NCBI GenBank assembly: GCA_017857395.1
Contig: JAFMDF010000061.1
Coordinates: 1 to 37,226 of the forward strand
Reading direction: 5' to 3'
DNA length: 37,226 nucleotides
From: Bacteroidota bacterium
GTDB taxonomy: Bacteria > Bacteroidota > Bacteroidia > Chitinophagales > Saprospiraceae
Positions 1 to 7,131 of the stretch are shown one piece after another (positions within the stretch are counted from its first letter, which is position 1; the number at the start of each line of letters is the position of its first letter). Made by a program: the position numbers and the translations under genes. The notes below the pieces were generated by a model that did not search any database, was not told the DNA's origin, and worked only from the letters and a program-made list of their open reading frames with translations.

Positions 1-1
1 C

Positions 2-32
2 AAAAAGTCACTCCTTTCAGAGTGGCTTTTTT
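2..32 (+). terminator. Rho-independent terminator of an upstream gene
   Basis: A 12-bp stem (2-13 with 20-31, one G-T pair) encloses a 6-nt loop and ends in a run of six T. The gene it would terminate lies left of the window. The A-run on the 5' side means it could also act on a minus-strand transcript. Confidence 0.7.
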
Positions 33-254
33 ATTTGGAGCAATTAAAAAATTAAGAAAAAGGTTTATAAATAAACTTAAAGCCCACTCATCTCATTCTA
101 CAATAAGTAAATTTAAAAACTGGCATTAAGTTGGTTTAGAGTATTCATCAAGTTACCAACTTAGGAATATTTTCTCTACCTTAATAATTGGGCGAAAATA
201 AAGTGAATCATTTTTACCATCTGATTTATTAAACCGCCTAATAAAAAATGTAAT

Positions 255-440
255 ATGTTCGACGATAGTAAATTTAAACAGCTAATTGGTATTCCTTTAT
301 TATTAATATTTGTATGGATTTTAGGGGGTAGATTAATAGAAAATATGTCTGGTAATGGTGGTGGTACGCCTATGGTTATTCTAGCGGTGCTAGTGATTCT
401 AGTGATTTTAATGCTGTCTTTCAAGCAATTACGAGACTAA
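255..440 (+). CDS. Small two-helix membrane protein, unrecognised
   Basis: This 61-residue protein consists almost entirely of two hydrophobic segments, about residues 10-25 and 39-56. They are joined by a short Gly-rich loop (NGGGTP, residues 34-39) and followed by a basic C-terminal tail (FKQLRD). No enzymatic motif is visible. The start is the ATG at 255; an ATG at 248 is followed at once by a stop. It stands alone between the terminator at the window start and a histidine kinase 206 bp downstream. I do not recognise the family. The hydrophobic pattern argues for a real small membrane protein, but the length makes a chance reading frame possible. Confidence 0.5.
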   Translation: MFDDSKFKQLIGIPLLLIFVWILGGRLIENMSGNGGGTPMVILAVLVILVILMLSFKQLRD

Positions 441-471
441 AGATATATAATAATTCCCTTCTGTAAAACTA

Positions 472-479
472 TACTTTTG
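472..479 (+). promoter_or_regulatory. Possible Bacteroidota -7 box
   Basis: TACTTTTG matches the Bacteroidota -7 consensus TAnnTTTG. No TTG was seen at the expected distance upstream. If used, it would give the kinase at 647 a leader of about 160 nt containing the 16-bp tandem repeats. Confidence 0.3.
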
Positions 480-536
480 TACAAGCATCCTTAAAAGAAA
501 GCTTCCTCTTTGTCCCCCTATACCTGTCTATCTTTA

Positions 537-608
537 TACCTCGTTACCTTTTTACCTCGCTACCTTTACACCTTTATGCCCCGTTACCTTTGTACCTCGT
601 TACCTTTT
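537..608 (+). repeat. Degenerate 16-bp tandem repeat
   Basis: The unit TACCTCGTTACCTTTT occurs at 537-552 and, identically, at 593-608. A copy with two changes lies at 553-568, and a 24-bp degenerate, slightly longer version fills 569-592. Further decayed TACCTxT pieces extend to about 510 and 620. The array lies just upstream of the histidine kinase. No partner array on the opposite strand was seen nearby. Confidence 0.8.
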
Positions 609-646
609 CCTTACCTTTGGCATAGAAATCACTAAAGCTCACCTAA

Positions 647-1981
647 ATGTTTAAGAATTTTAAATTTAATGTAGCTTTCCGCCAAATATCATTGGTAGCC
701 ACCATGCTAGCGTTCTTTTACTGCATGTACTACACCAATTTTTATGTCACGACTTTCATATTATTGGTTATTGCCGTTATTCTTTTTTGGGATACCATGA
801 ATTATATGGATAAAACCAACGAAGATTTTCGAGCTTTTTTAATGGGCATTCAATACGAAGATTTTTCGGCGACCTATTCTGGGTATCATAAGGGGTCTTC
901 TTTTGGAAAATTATATGAGGCTTTTAATTTAATTACGACTAAGTTCCGAAATATCAAGGCGGAAAAAGTAGCTAACCATCAATATTTACAAACCATTATT
1001 GAGCATGTGAGTACAGGATTGCTCTGTATTAATGAGGAAGAAGAGGTGGTTTTAATGAATAAAGCCTTAAAAGAATTACTTAGAAAACCTTATTTAAAAG
1101 ATTTTGCAGCTGTCAAAAAAATATTCCCAAAACTACATCAATTAATTATAGGGCTGGAAAGTGGACAGAATGAATTGATTAAAATGACCGTGCAAAATCG
1201 ATTATTAGAGTTATCCGTGAGTGTGGCAGATTTTAAATTAAGAGAAATTCCTTATAAACTCATTTCTTTTCAAAATATTCAAAAAGAACTAGAAGAAAAA
1301 GAGTTAGATGCTTGGCAAAAATTAATTCGGACTTTGACCCACGAAATTATGAATTCCGTTACGCCCATTACCTCTTTAGCTTCCTCCATTAATAGTTTAA
1401 TTGCAGATAGTAGTAAAACCTTGGATGAAGAGGAAATGGAAGATATTCGAGATGGTATTTATGCCATTCAAAAACGAGGCGAAGGTCTGTTGCATTTTAC
1501 GGAAACCTATCGAAGTTTAACCAAAATTCCACCACCAAAATTCCAATTGGTAGAAGTTCAACCACTTTTGGAACGTATTCACATTCTTTTTAAACCCGTT
1601 TTAAAAAAATATGGCGTCTCCTTAAATTTAAAATTCCCATCTAGCATGGTGGTTTTTATTGCAGATGTAGAATTAATGGAACAAGTCCTCATCAATCTCC
1701 TCAAAAATGCAATGGAAGCGGCTAGAGAAGTGGACAATCCAACTATAGAAATTAGAGCTATTAAAACAAGTGAGGGCAAAACTTATATAGAAGTTCAAGA
1801 TAACGGAAAAGGAATTCCAGCAGATGTTTTAGATAAAATATTTGTGCCTTTTTTTACCACGAAAAAAGAAGGCAGTGGTATTGGATTAAGTCTATCTCGA
1901 CAGATTATGCGCTTACACAAAGGAAACATTGAAGTTAATTCGGTGCTGGGCAAAGGGACTGTTTTTATTTTGAGTTTGTAG
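647..1981 (+). CDS. NtrY-like membrane sensor histidine kinase
   Basis: This 444-residue sensor kinase should autophosphorylate on His and pass the phosphate to an unlinked response regulator. Two hydrophobic segments lie at about 12-30 and 32-50 with almost no extracytoplasmic loop, so it probably senses within the membrane or cytoplasm. A PAS-like segment follows at about 112-215. The H-box is THEIMNSVTP with phospho-acceptor H232. The ATPase domain shows the N-box LLKNAMEAAR (N354), the G1 box QDNGKGIP and the G2 box GSGIGLSLS (409-417). The HEIMN H-box and short membrane anchor resemble NtrY-type kinases, which usually sit next to an NtrC-like regulator. No such regulator is adjacent here, so any partner lies elsewhere. 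Confidence 0.9.
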   Translation: MFKNFKFNVAFRQISLVATMLAFFYCMYYTNFYVTTFILLVIAVILFWDTMNYMDKTNEDFRAFLMGIQYEDFSATYSGYHKGSSFGKLYEAFNLITTKFRNIKAEKVANHQYLQTIIEHVSTGLLCINEEEEVVLMNKALKELLRKPYLKDFAAVKKIFPKLHQLIIGLESGQNELIKMTVQNRLLELSVSVADFKLREIPYKLISFQNIQKELEEKELDAWQKLIRTLTHEIMNSVTPITSLASSINSLIADSSKTLDEEEMEDIRDGIYAIQKRGEGLLHFTETYRSLTKIPPPKFQLVEVQPLLERIHILFKPVLKKYGVSLNLKFPSSMVVFIADVELMEQVLINLLKNAMEAAREVDNPTIEIRAIKTSEGKTYIEVQDNGKGIPADVLDKIFVPFFTTKKEGSGIGLSLSRQIMRLHKGNIEVNSVLGKGTVFILSL

Positions 1982-2490
1982 AGGCAAATTGATTCGGCGG
2001 ATACCTATAAAGTAATATTTTAAAGAAACTATTTTAACTATTTCTGACCTCAGAGAGGTCTCCTATTTTTAGGAATTCAGCTACAAAAGTGATTATTCCC
2101 GACCTCAGCGAGGTCAAATGTAAAAAATGAACGAAATTTATTATATGCGACCTTTCTGAAGTCGTAAAATTGTCTTCTTGATATTTTAAGATTTTATCTT
2201 AAAATCAATATTTAGGTGGTCTTTGACCACTGTTTCTAATTAAATTTAGAGGGAATCGACTTAATTTAAGTCGACAGAATACTGTCAAAAACAGCAATGA
2301 TATTGATTTGAAGTTTGCAACCATAGAATTCTATGGTTGCAAACTTCAAATATCCTTAAATTATTAATTTTATATGTACATCTCGAAGCCAAATTGAGAA
2401 CTACCGTATTTAGCGTTAAGATTTTAATAAAAATTTGAGAATCAATTAATAATGCTGTAATTTGGTGAAATAGTTAAGAAAATTACATAC
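1982..2490. repeat. Gene-free gap with a chain of short hairpins
   Basis: No gene was found in this 509-bp gap. It carries a series of different small inverted repeats: GACCTC/GAGGTC at 2046-2060 and again at 2101-2115; GTGGTC/GACCAC near 2216-2230; TCGACTTAA/TTAAGTCGA at 2256-2274; and the long perfect palindrome at 2306-2351. The first two share the same stem with different loops, so they are likely copies of one another. Confidence 0.75.
2306..2351. repeat. Perfect 46-bp palindrome
   Basis: The arms 2306-2328 and 2329-2351 are exact reverse complements with no loop, centred on GAATTC. The stem contains GAAGTTTGCAACCATAG. It lies between two co-directional genes, 139 bp upstream of the CARDB-like lipoprotein, and has no T-run after it, so a simple terminator role is unlikely. 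Confidence 0.95.
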
Positions 2491-3432
2491 ATGACCTTTT
2501 CAAAGGTAAATTATAGAAAAAATCACTTTGCAAAAATTATCTTATTAATCAGCTTATTTATTAATATAGGCTGTAGTAAGTCTTATGCTAAATTGGATAA
2601 TTTTGCCCAATTTAAGCAAGATACTATTATTCCTTCCAAAAAAGATTATCAAGGTTATCGCTTACAAGTCACCAATATTCAAGTTACTAAAAAGAAGGGC
2701 AATCAACGCAAAATTAGCTGTACGTTGATTAATACAGGACGAGAAAAAGTTAGAATCCCTTTAAGTAGTACTGCACCTAATTTGGTGGTAAACTATGATA
2801 AAAGTTTAGAAAAAAATGGGTTAACCGCCTATAAAAATAATTTAGAGCGAGCTTTATTAAAAAAGAAATTTACTTTAGATGTTGGTAAAATCTCAAGTAA
2901 TTACGAACTAAAATTTAATATTTCTAAAGAAATTTTAGCAGCAAATGAAGCCAAAGAGAATAAAGCCATCAAAAATAAAAATAAACACAGTTCCACCTCC
3001 CCCATTTCTCCAGCCAATGTTTATGATGAATCCCTTTGTGCCGACCTGCAAGTAGATACTTTTTTTGTCTTAAAACGGTCCAAAAAAACCGTAGAATTAG
3101 GTTTTAAAATCACCAACTATGGAAAAGGCCCAGCAGCGATGTTCGGCGAAACTACCGACACAGAAGATAATGTAGCTATCCGAGCTTATGCTTCAGGAAC
3201 TCGTAAATTATCGCGAGGAGATTTAGTTTTAGGCGGTGCTTTTATTGAAGGCGGAATGGAAGACAAAAATGGAGTATTATTGCCAAATGAAAGTTTTTCT
3301 GGTTCTTTTGTGGTAGAAACTAGGAAAAAAACGAGATATATGCCTTACTTTATTCTTTCGATAGATGCCTATCAAGCGCTTTGGGAATGTGATGAAACGA
3401 ATAATGTGCAGCCTTTATTGGATAGGAAATAA
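2491..3432 (+). CDS. CARDB-like lipoprotein, function unknown
   Basis: This is a 313-residue exported protein. A basic N-terminus and hydrophobic segment end at INIGC, so C28 is a probable lipid-attachment cysteine; the -3 position is not ideal for a lipobox, so simple secretion is an alternative. The mature part looks like two beta-rich domains. Residues 50-150 contain strand-like stretches (RLQVTNIQV, ISCTLINTG). Residues 185-313 resemble a CARDB adhesion-type domain, with the pattern ADLQVDTF, VELGFKITNYGKG, FVVETR and a closing CDETNNVQPL; a CDxxN close is typical of that fold. A Lys/Asn-rich linker at 153-170 separates the two. No catalytic motif was seen. A role in surface binding or scaffolding is inferred from the fold only. 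Confidence 0.7.
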   Translation: MTFSKVNYRKNHFAKIILLISLFINIGCSKSYAKLDNFAQFKQDTIIPSKKDYQGYRLQVTNIQVTKKKGNQRKISCTLINTGREKVRIPLSSTAPNLVVNYDKSLEKNGLTAYKNNLERALLKKKFTLDVGKISSNYELKFNISKEILAANEAKENKAIKNKNKHSSTSPISPANVYDESLCADLQVDTFFVLKRSKKTVELGFKITNYGKGPAAMFGETTDTEDNVAIRAYASGTRKLSRGDLVLGGAFIEGGMEDKNGVLLPNESFSGSFVVETRKKTRYMPYFILSIDAYQALWECDETNNVQPLLDRK

Positions 3433-3435
3433 TCG

Positions 3436-3502
3436 GTTGCTAGTTGCTAGTTTAACGTACTATACGCAACAAATTCGCAATTCATAACCAGCAACCAGTA
3501 AC
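3436..3502. repeat. Imperfect inverted repeat (GTTGCTAG type)
   Basis: GTTGCTAGTTGCTAGTT at 3436-3452 can pair with AACCAGCAACCAGTAAC at 3486-3502, 14 of 17 positions matching and the rest mostly G-T pairs. Each arm is itself a short direct repeat. It sits just after the CARDB-like lipoprotein gene and could slow transcription, but no T-run follows. Confidence 0.7.
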
Positions 3503-3633
3503 GTTAAAGATATTTTAAAACCCTCCAATAAGCGTCTCCATCAAAACCTTTTCCATTCAAATCTCTTTCCTATAAAAATAGATCGTTGTAATTTAGCGTC
3601 TATTGAACATTAACAAACAATAAAATCTAAAAT

Positions 3634-4188
3634 ATGATACCGAATTTCAAAAATAGCTTTGGCGTAACAGCTTTATTTGCGCTATTTTGCTTCAGTAATT
3701 TAGCCTTTTCCTGTAACCCTACAAAAGAATTGAACAAAGCTAAAAATCCAAATGCTGTATTGGTCAATATGGAAGGAGATACGTTAAAAAAGGTAGTTAA
3801 AACAGCAGCGGAGTGGAAAAAAATCCTATCTCCAATTGAGTATAATGTACTAAGAGAACAAGGTACAGAACGAGCTTTTACAGGCGAATATTGGGACAAT
3901 AAAAAGGAAGGCATTTATAAATGTCGTGCTTGCGAATTGCCTTTATTTACATCCGATACTAAATTTAAATCGGGAACAGGCTGGCCTAGTTTTTACACGC
4001 CTATTAACGAAGCAAACATCGAAGAAGACGTGGATAATACCTACGGAATGCGTCGAGTAGAGGTACATTGCGCTCGCTGTGGTGGTCATCAAGGACATGT
4101 TTTTCCTGACGGACCACAGCCTACGGGTTTGAGATATTGTATAAACTCCGTTTCTTTGACCTTTGAAGAGACAAAACAAGGAAATTAG
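3634..4188 (+). CDS. msrB: Lipoprotein peptide-methionine (R)-S-oxide reductase MsrB
   Basis: This enzyme reduces methionine-R-sulfoxide in proteins. The 184-residue product starts with a signal peptide ending in the lipobox LAFSC (C27), so it should be membrane-anchored outside the cytoplasm. The MsrB domain runs from about 57 to 178. It has two zinc CxxC pairs (C97/C100 and C146/C149), the motifs SGTGWPSFY and [13 protein letters not shown], and the catalytic cysteine in RYCINS (C169). The usual resolving cysteine of SGCGWPS is Thr115 here, so recycling must use another thiol or an external reductant. It is a single gene, with an inverted repeat on each side. The family assignment is secure; the anchored location is inferred from the lipobox. 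Confidence 0.95.
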   Translation: MIPNFKNSFGVTALFALFCFSNLAFSCNPTKELNKAKNPNAVLVNMEGDTLKKVVKTAAEWKKILSPIEYNVLREQGTERAFTGEYWDNKKEGIYKCRACELPLFTSDTKFKSGTGWPSFYTPINEANIEEDVDNTYGMRRVEVHCARCGGHQGHVFPDGPQPTGLRYCINSVSLTFEETKQGN

Positions 4189-4209
4189 AAATGATAATTG
4201 AGTTAAAAG

Positions 4210-4349
4210 AAGTCAGAAGTCAGACCGAAAAATAAATTTTTCTGTCAGAAGTCAGATTTAACCTGAATAAATTACTAGTTTTTAGTAATATGATTCTAAA
4301 TCATCTGACTTCTGACAGTTTATGTAATAAACGGTCTGACTTCTGACCT
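4210..4349. repeat. Nested hairpin built from four GTCAGAAGTCAGA blocks
   Basis: The outer arms are 4210-4227 and 4332-4349 (17 of 18 pairs). The inner arms are 4242-4257 and 4303-4318 (16 of 16). A third stem, TTACTA/TAGTAA, lies near 4271-4287. Both arm pairs contain GTCAGAAGTCAGA, so the element is a direct duplication that is also inverted. It fills the gap between msrB and rsmD. Confidence 0.9.
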
Positions 4350-4395
4350 CTAAAATACTTACTAATATAAAATTCAGCTAATAACTATTCTACTT

Positions 4396-4932
4396 ATGCG
4401 TATAATCGGCGGACAATTTAAAGGTAGAAGATTTTCCCCTCCAGCAAAGAATTGGCCAACTCGGCCTACAACTGATTTTGCTAAAGAGGGAATATTTAAT
4501 GTCATCAATAATAGCTTTTACTTTGATGAAATAAAGGTTTTAGACCTATTTGGAGGGACAGGTAGTCACAGTTACGAATTTATTTCTAGAGGTTGCGAAG
4601 ATGTGACTTATGTAGATAAATTTGGCGGTTGTGTTTCCTTTGTCAAGAAAGCTGCCGAAATCTTAGATATTGAGGATAAAATTACTATTGTTAGAGCCGA
4701 TGTCTTTAAGTTTATAGAACGAGCTAATCAAAAATATGATTATATTTTTGCTGGTCCACCCTACCCTTTGCCGACGTTAGCCACGATTCCAGATAAGATT
4801 TTTGAAAATGATTTATTGGCAGAAACAGGTTGGTTTGTCTTAGAACACAATTCAAATCACAGTTTTGAAAATCATCCTCGTTTTGATAATGTGCGGACTT
4901 ATGGGAAGGCTTGTTTTAGTATTTTTAAGTGA
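4396..4932 (+). CDS. rsmD: 16S rRNA (guanine966-N2)-methyltransferase RsmD-like
   Basis: RsmD methylates N2 of G966 of 16S rRNA in the small ribosomal subunit, using S-adenosylmethionine. The 178-residue protein begins with the family hallmark MRIIGGQFKGRRF. It continues with RPTTDFAKEGIFNV, the cofactor-binding motif VLDLFGGTGSHSYEF (48-62) and the catalytic-loop region IFAGPPYPLP (117-126). Length and motif order fit RsmD. The first residue of the usual D/N-PP-Y motif is Gly120, which is unusual for an amino-methyltransferase. The start is fixed by the conserved N-terminus. Confidence 0.88.
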   Translation: MRIIGGQFKGRRFSPPAKNWPTRPTTDFAKEGIFNVINNSFYFDEIKVLDLFGGTGSHSYEFISRGCEDVTYVDKFGGCVSFVKKAAEILDIEDKITIVRADVFKFIERANQKYDYIFAGPPYPLPTLATIPDKIFENDLLAETGWFVLEHNSNHSFENHPRFDNVRTYGKACFSIFK

Positions 4933-4992
4933 TAATTTGACAAGTTGACAGTTCGGTTATTTTTAAATTGAAATGTAAACTTGTCGATAACT

Positions 4993-5412
4993 TCATTGGA
5001 AAGATTCGCCATTCTCTAGCATACTCAACCCTTCCGTCCCTTCCTTTTCCATAGAAAAAACAAAATCAAAACCTCGCAAATTGGCGGTTAATGTCAAATT
5101 TTGTGGGGTTAATTCAACAATATTATACTTAATCTGAATGTCATTAATTATTGTTTGCACAATGGCATTGTCCACAATATCATATGGGCTATTCATACCG
5201 CCTTTAATCGGCAGATTCGTAGACATTTTATCATCTGCTGTAAACTCAAAATAAGTGTCTCGAAGCGAATCGGTCACTTTTCCATTACGCTGTCCTTCCG
5301 TCAAGTTCCAACGCCCTTCTAATAAGGCTTTCTGGTCTTTGACGGTGGTATCACTACCACAAGCAGTTAATAGTAATAAAAGTGTTCCAAGAAGTAATTG
5401 ATTGATAGTCAT
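4993..5412 (-). CDS. Lipocalin-like small lipoprotein
   Basis: This 139-residue lipoprotein has a short signal peptide and the lipobox LLTAC (C18). The mature part opens with LLEGRWNLTEGQRNGKVTD and follows with strand-like segments (TYFEFTADDKMSTNL, IKYNIVELTPQNLTLTANL, DFVFSME). The GxW near the start and repeating strands are typical of the lipocalin-like domains common in Bacteroidota lipoproteins. No ligand can be named. It ends 61 bp from the rsmD stop in convergent orientation. A TATATTTG -7 box lies about 20 bp upstream of the start. Confidence 0.75.
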   Translation of the reverse strand: MTINQLLLGTLLLLLTACGSDTTVKDQKALLEGRWNLTEGQRNGKVTDSLRDTYFEFTADDKMSTNLPIKGGMNSPYDIVDNAIVQTIINDIQIKYNIVELTPQNLTLTANLRGFDFVFSMEKEGTEGLSMLENGESFQ

Positions 5413-5432
5413 ATAGTTATTATCTTTTACAA

Positions 5433-5464
5433 CAAATATAGGTTTTTAGAAAGCAGAAAAGCAA
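5433..5464 (-). promoter_or_regulatory. Probable Bacteroidota promoter for the lipocalin-like gene
   Basis: On the minus strand, TTG (5462-5464) is followed after 21 nt by TATATTTG (5433-5440), close to the Bacteroidota sigma-A pattern TTG-N19-TAnnTTTG. Transcription would begin about 15 nt before the ATG at 5412. Confidence 0.5.
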
Positions 5465-5473
5465 ATATTTAGT

Positions 5474-6709
5474 CTAACTTTCAGTCCCCCTTAAATTCAT
5501 AACCGTAATTTCTGGCAATATCCCTACTCTACCTGGGTAGCCTAGATAGCCAAAACCTCGATTAACGTATAAAAATTGTTGTCCTTTTTGGTATAAACCA
5601 GCCCATTGTTTATAAAAATATTTAACGGGACTCCATTTAAACCAACCTTCTATTTCTATCCCAAATTGCGCGCCATGTGTATGTCCAGAAAAAGTAATGG
5701 CAATATCTGGACGGTCAGGGGCAACTTGGTCTTCCCAATGAGATGGGTCATGTGATAATAAAAGTTTTAAGGCAGCCAATTGACTTCCTTCATAAGCTTT
5801 TGCCAAATCACCGTACTTAGAAAATCGAGGACTAGCGGAATAATTTTCCACGCCAATAATAGCGACCTTTTCGCCATTAATACTAAGTAAACGATTTTCA
5901 TTCAATAATAAGTGCCATCCCATCTGTTTTTGTAAGTGAATTAGCCTATTTAGGTTAGTCAATTTTGCTTCTTGGCTAGGCCAGCGGGCATAATCACCAT
6001 AATCGTGATTCCCTAAAATAGAGAAAACACCATGTTTTGCCCTTATTTTATCAAACACATCTGTATACGGTTCCATTTCGGCAGCAATGGAATTAACCAA
6101 ATCTCCCGTAAAAAAAACTAAGTCCGCTTTGGCAGCATTAATTAGTTCAATTCCTTTCTTCAACGGTGCTTTATGAGTAAAACTTCCAGCATGTACATCC
6201 GAAATTTGCACAATTCTCAATCCTTCTAACGCTTTTGGTAAATTAACAATTGGCACATTTACTTCATATATTATATAGCGATGTCGATTCCTAGCCATGC
6301 CATAAATCATCAATAGCAAAGGGATGCCACTTAATAAGACGCTCATTTGGGCCAATAATGGTGCATGATTATTGGAAAAATTAAAGCTAGAGAATAAAGC
6401 AGCTATTCCCGATAGGAATAAGGTGCTAAGTTGTAGCATTAAAAAAATAAAAAGTAGTAAAAACTTAGCAAGATAGAATAACTGGAATATCGTTCTATTT
6501 ATCCTAACATTTCCATCACTTGCTAAGGTCGCCGCATCTTTAGTTTGATTGTTTAATATCCAAGCTATCAAGGCAACAGGAATCAACCAATAAATTATCG
6601 TTATTCCTAAGACTACAGGCTTAGCAAAATCTTGCATCGCTAATTGTACCGTCTGAAAGGCAATTAGGTCAAAACCAAGTATTAAAAGGCAGAAAAAGAG
6701 TAATCGCAT
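5474..6709 (-). CDS. Membrane-anchored metallophosphoesterase (YaeI-like)
   Basis: This is a calcineurin-like phosphoesterase held in the membrane, 411 residues long. Hydrophobic segments lie at about 3-20, 32-52, 76-107 (probably one long or two short helices) and 120-138, leaving the catalytic domain (about 160-411) on one face. The two-metal centre is complete: DVH (D171, H173), GDLVN (D203), GNHD (N234, H235), H320 in LLSHDP, and GHTHG (H343, H345). Such membrane-tethered enzymes act on phosphodiesters, and some relatives act on lipid intermediates; the substrate here is unknown. It lies 61 bp upstream of the lipocalin-like gene on the same strand, but that gene appears to have its own promoter. 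Confidence 0.88.
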   Translation of the reverse strand: MRLLFFCLLILGFDLIAFQTVQLAMQDFAKPVVLGITIIYWLIPVALIAWILNNQTKDAATLASDGNVRINRTIFQLFYLAKFLLLFIFLMLQLSTLFLSGIAALFSSFNFSNNHAPLLAQMSVLLSGIPLLLMIYGMARNRHRYIIYEVNVPIVNLPKALEGLRIVQISDVHAGSFTHKAPLKKGIELINAAKADLVFFTGDLVNSIAAEMEPYTDVFDKIRAKHGVFSILGNHDYGDYARWPSQEAKLTNLNRLIHLQKQMGWHLLLNENRLLSINGEKVAIIGVENYSASPRFSKYGDLAKAYEGSQLAALKLLLSHDPSHWEDQVAPDRPDIAITFSGHTHGAQFGIEIEGWFKWSPVKYFYKQWAGLYQKGQQFLYVNRGFGYLGYPGRVGILPEITVMNLRGTES

Positions 6710-6969
6710 ATAGTTCCGTTGAGTTGGAATGGATTAAAACGGTTGGTTATTCGATTGATATAGCTGTAACAGCTGAGTTTAGAAGAATGTTCATCGGATT
6801 TTTGTTCCCAACGGATTTAATTCCCCAACGGATTTTTTTTTAGCAACAGATATGGAAAGCGCAATAATCAGGCAAGGATAGAATAGGAATAGCTCAAATC
6901 AAAATTCGGGAAAAGAATAGGTAATCAAACAAGAAATTGGTATAGCGATTTTTCTTAATTTACCTCAAA

Positions 6970-7031
6970 ATCCGTTGTCCTTTAATTATCCGTTGTATGA
7001 TTTTACAGCGGATAATTAAAGGACAACGGAT
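6970..7031. repeat. ATCCGT-family hairpin, copy 1
   Basis: The 27-nt arms 6970-6996 and 7005-7031 pair at 26 of 27 positions, with one G-T, around an 8-nt loop. The arm begins ATCCGTTGTCC and contains a second ATCCGT 18 nt later. The same plan appears at 20895-20959 and 35717-35784. Confidence 0.95.
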
Positions 7032-7067
7032 GATTACCTATTTTTTATCTAAAGGGTTTAATTTCGA

Positions 7068-7094
7068 GCTTCCAGAATTTGGAGTTCTGGAAGC
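7068..7094. repeat. CTTCCAGAA palindrome, copy 1
   Basis: GCTTCCAGAATT (7068-7079) pairs with AGTTCTGGAAGC (7083-7094) around the loop TGG, with one G-T pair. The core and loop match the palindrome at 19238-19270. It lies 38 bp past the stop of the amylase gene and might act as its terminator, though no T-run follows on the minus strand. Confidence 0.85.
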
Positions 7095-7131
7095 GCTTAT
7101 TTTATAATTTATTTCAATAGAAATCCTATTA

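Larger units (their letters stand above)
6710..7131. repeat. Gene-free gap with repeated AACGGATT motifs and two hairpins
   Basis: No gene was seen in this 422-bp gap. CCAACGGATTT occurs twice at about 6808-6832, and a related TCATCGGATTT lies just before it. These look like loose right arms of the ATCCGT hairpin that stands complete at 6970-7031. A second, short palindrome follows at 7068-7094. Confidence 0.7.

Noticed and set aside
176-424. Open frame of 82 residues on the minus strand over the small membrane protein gene
   Set aside because: It is the antisense of the 61-residue two-helix protein, has no recognisable motif, and its hydrophobic stretches mirror the coding strand.
509-620. 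CRISPR-like array
   Set aside because: The repeats are directly adjacent 16-bp units without spacers and no cas gene is present.
2306-2351. Transcription terminator for the NtrY-like kinase
   Set aside because: It lies 325 bp past the stop codon, has no loop and no T-run.
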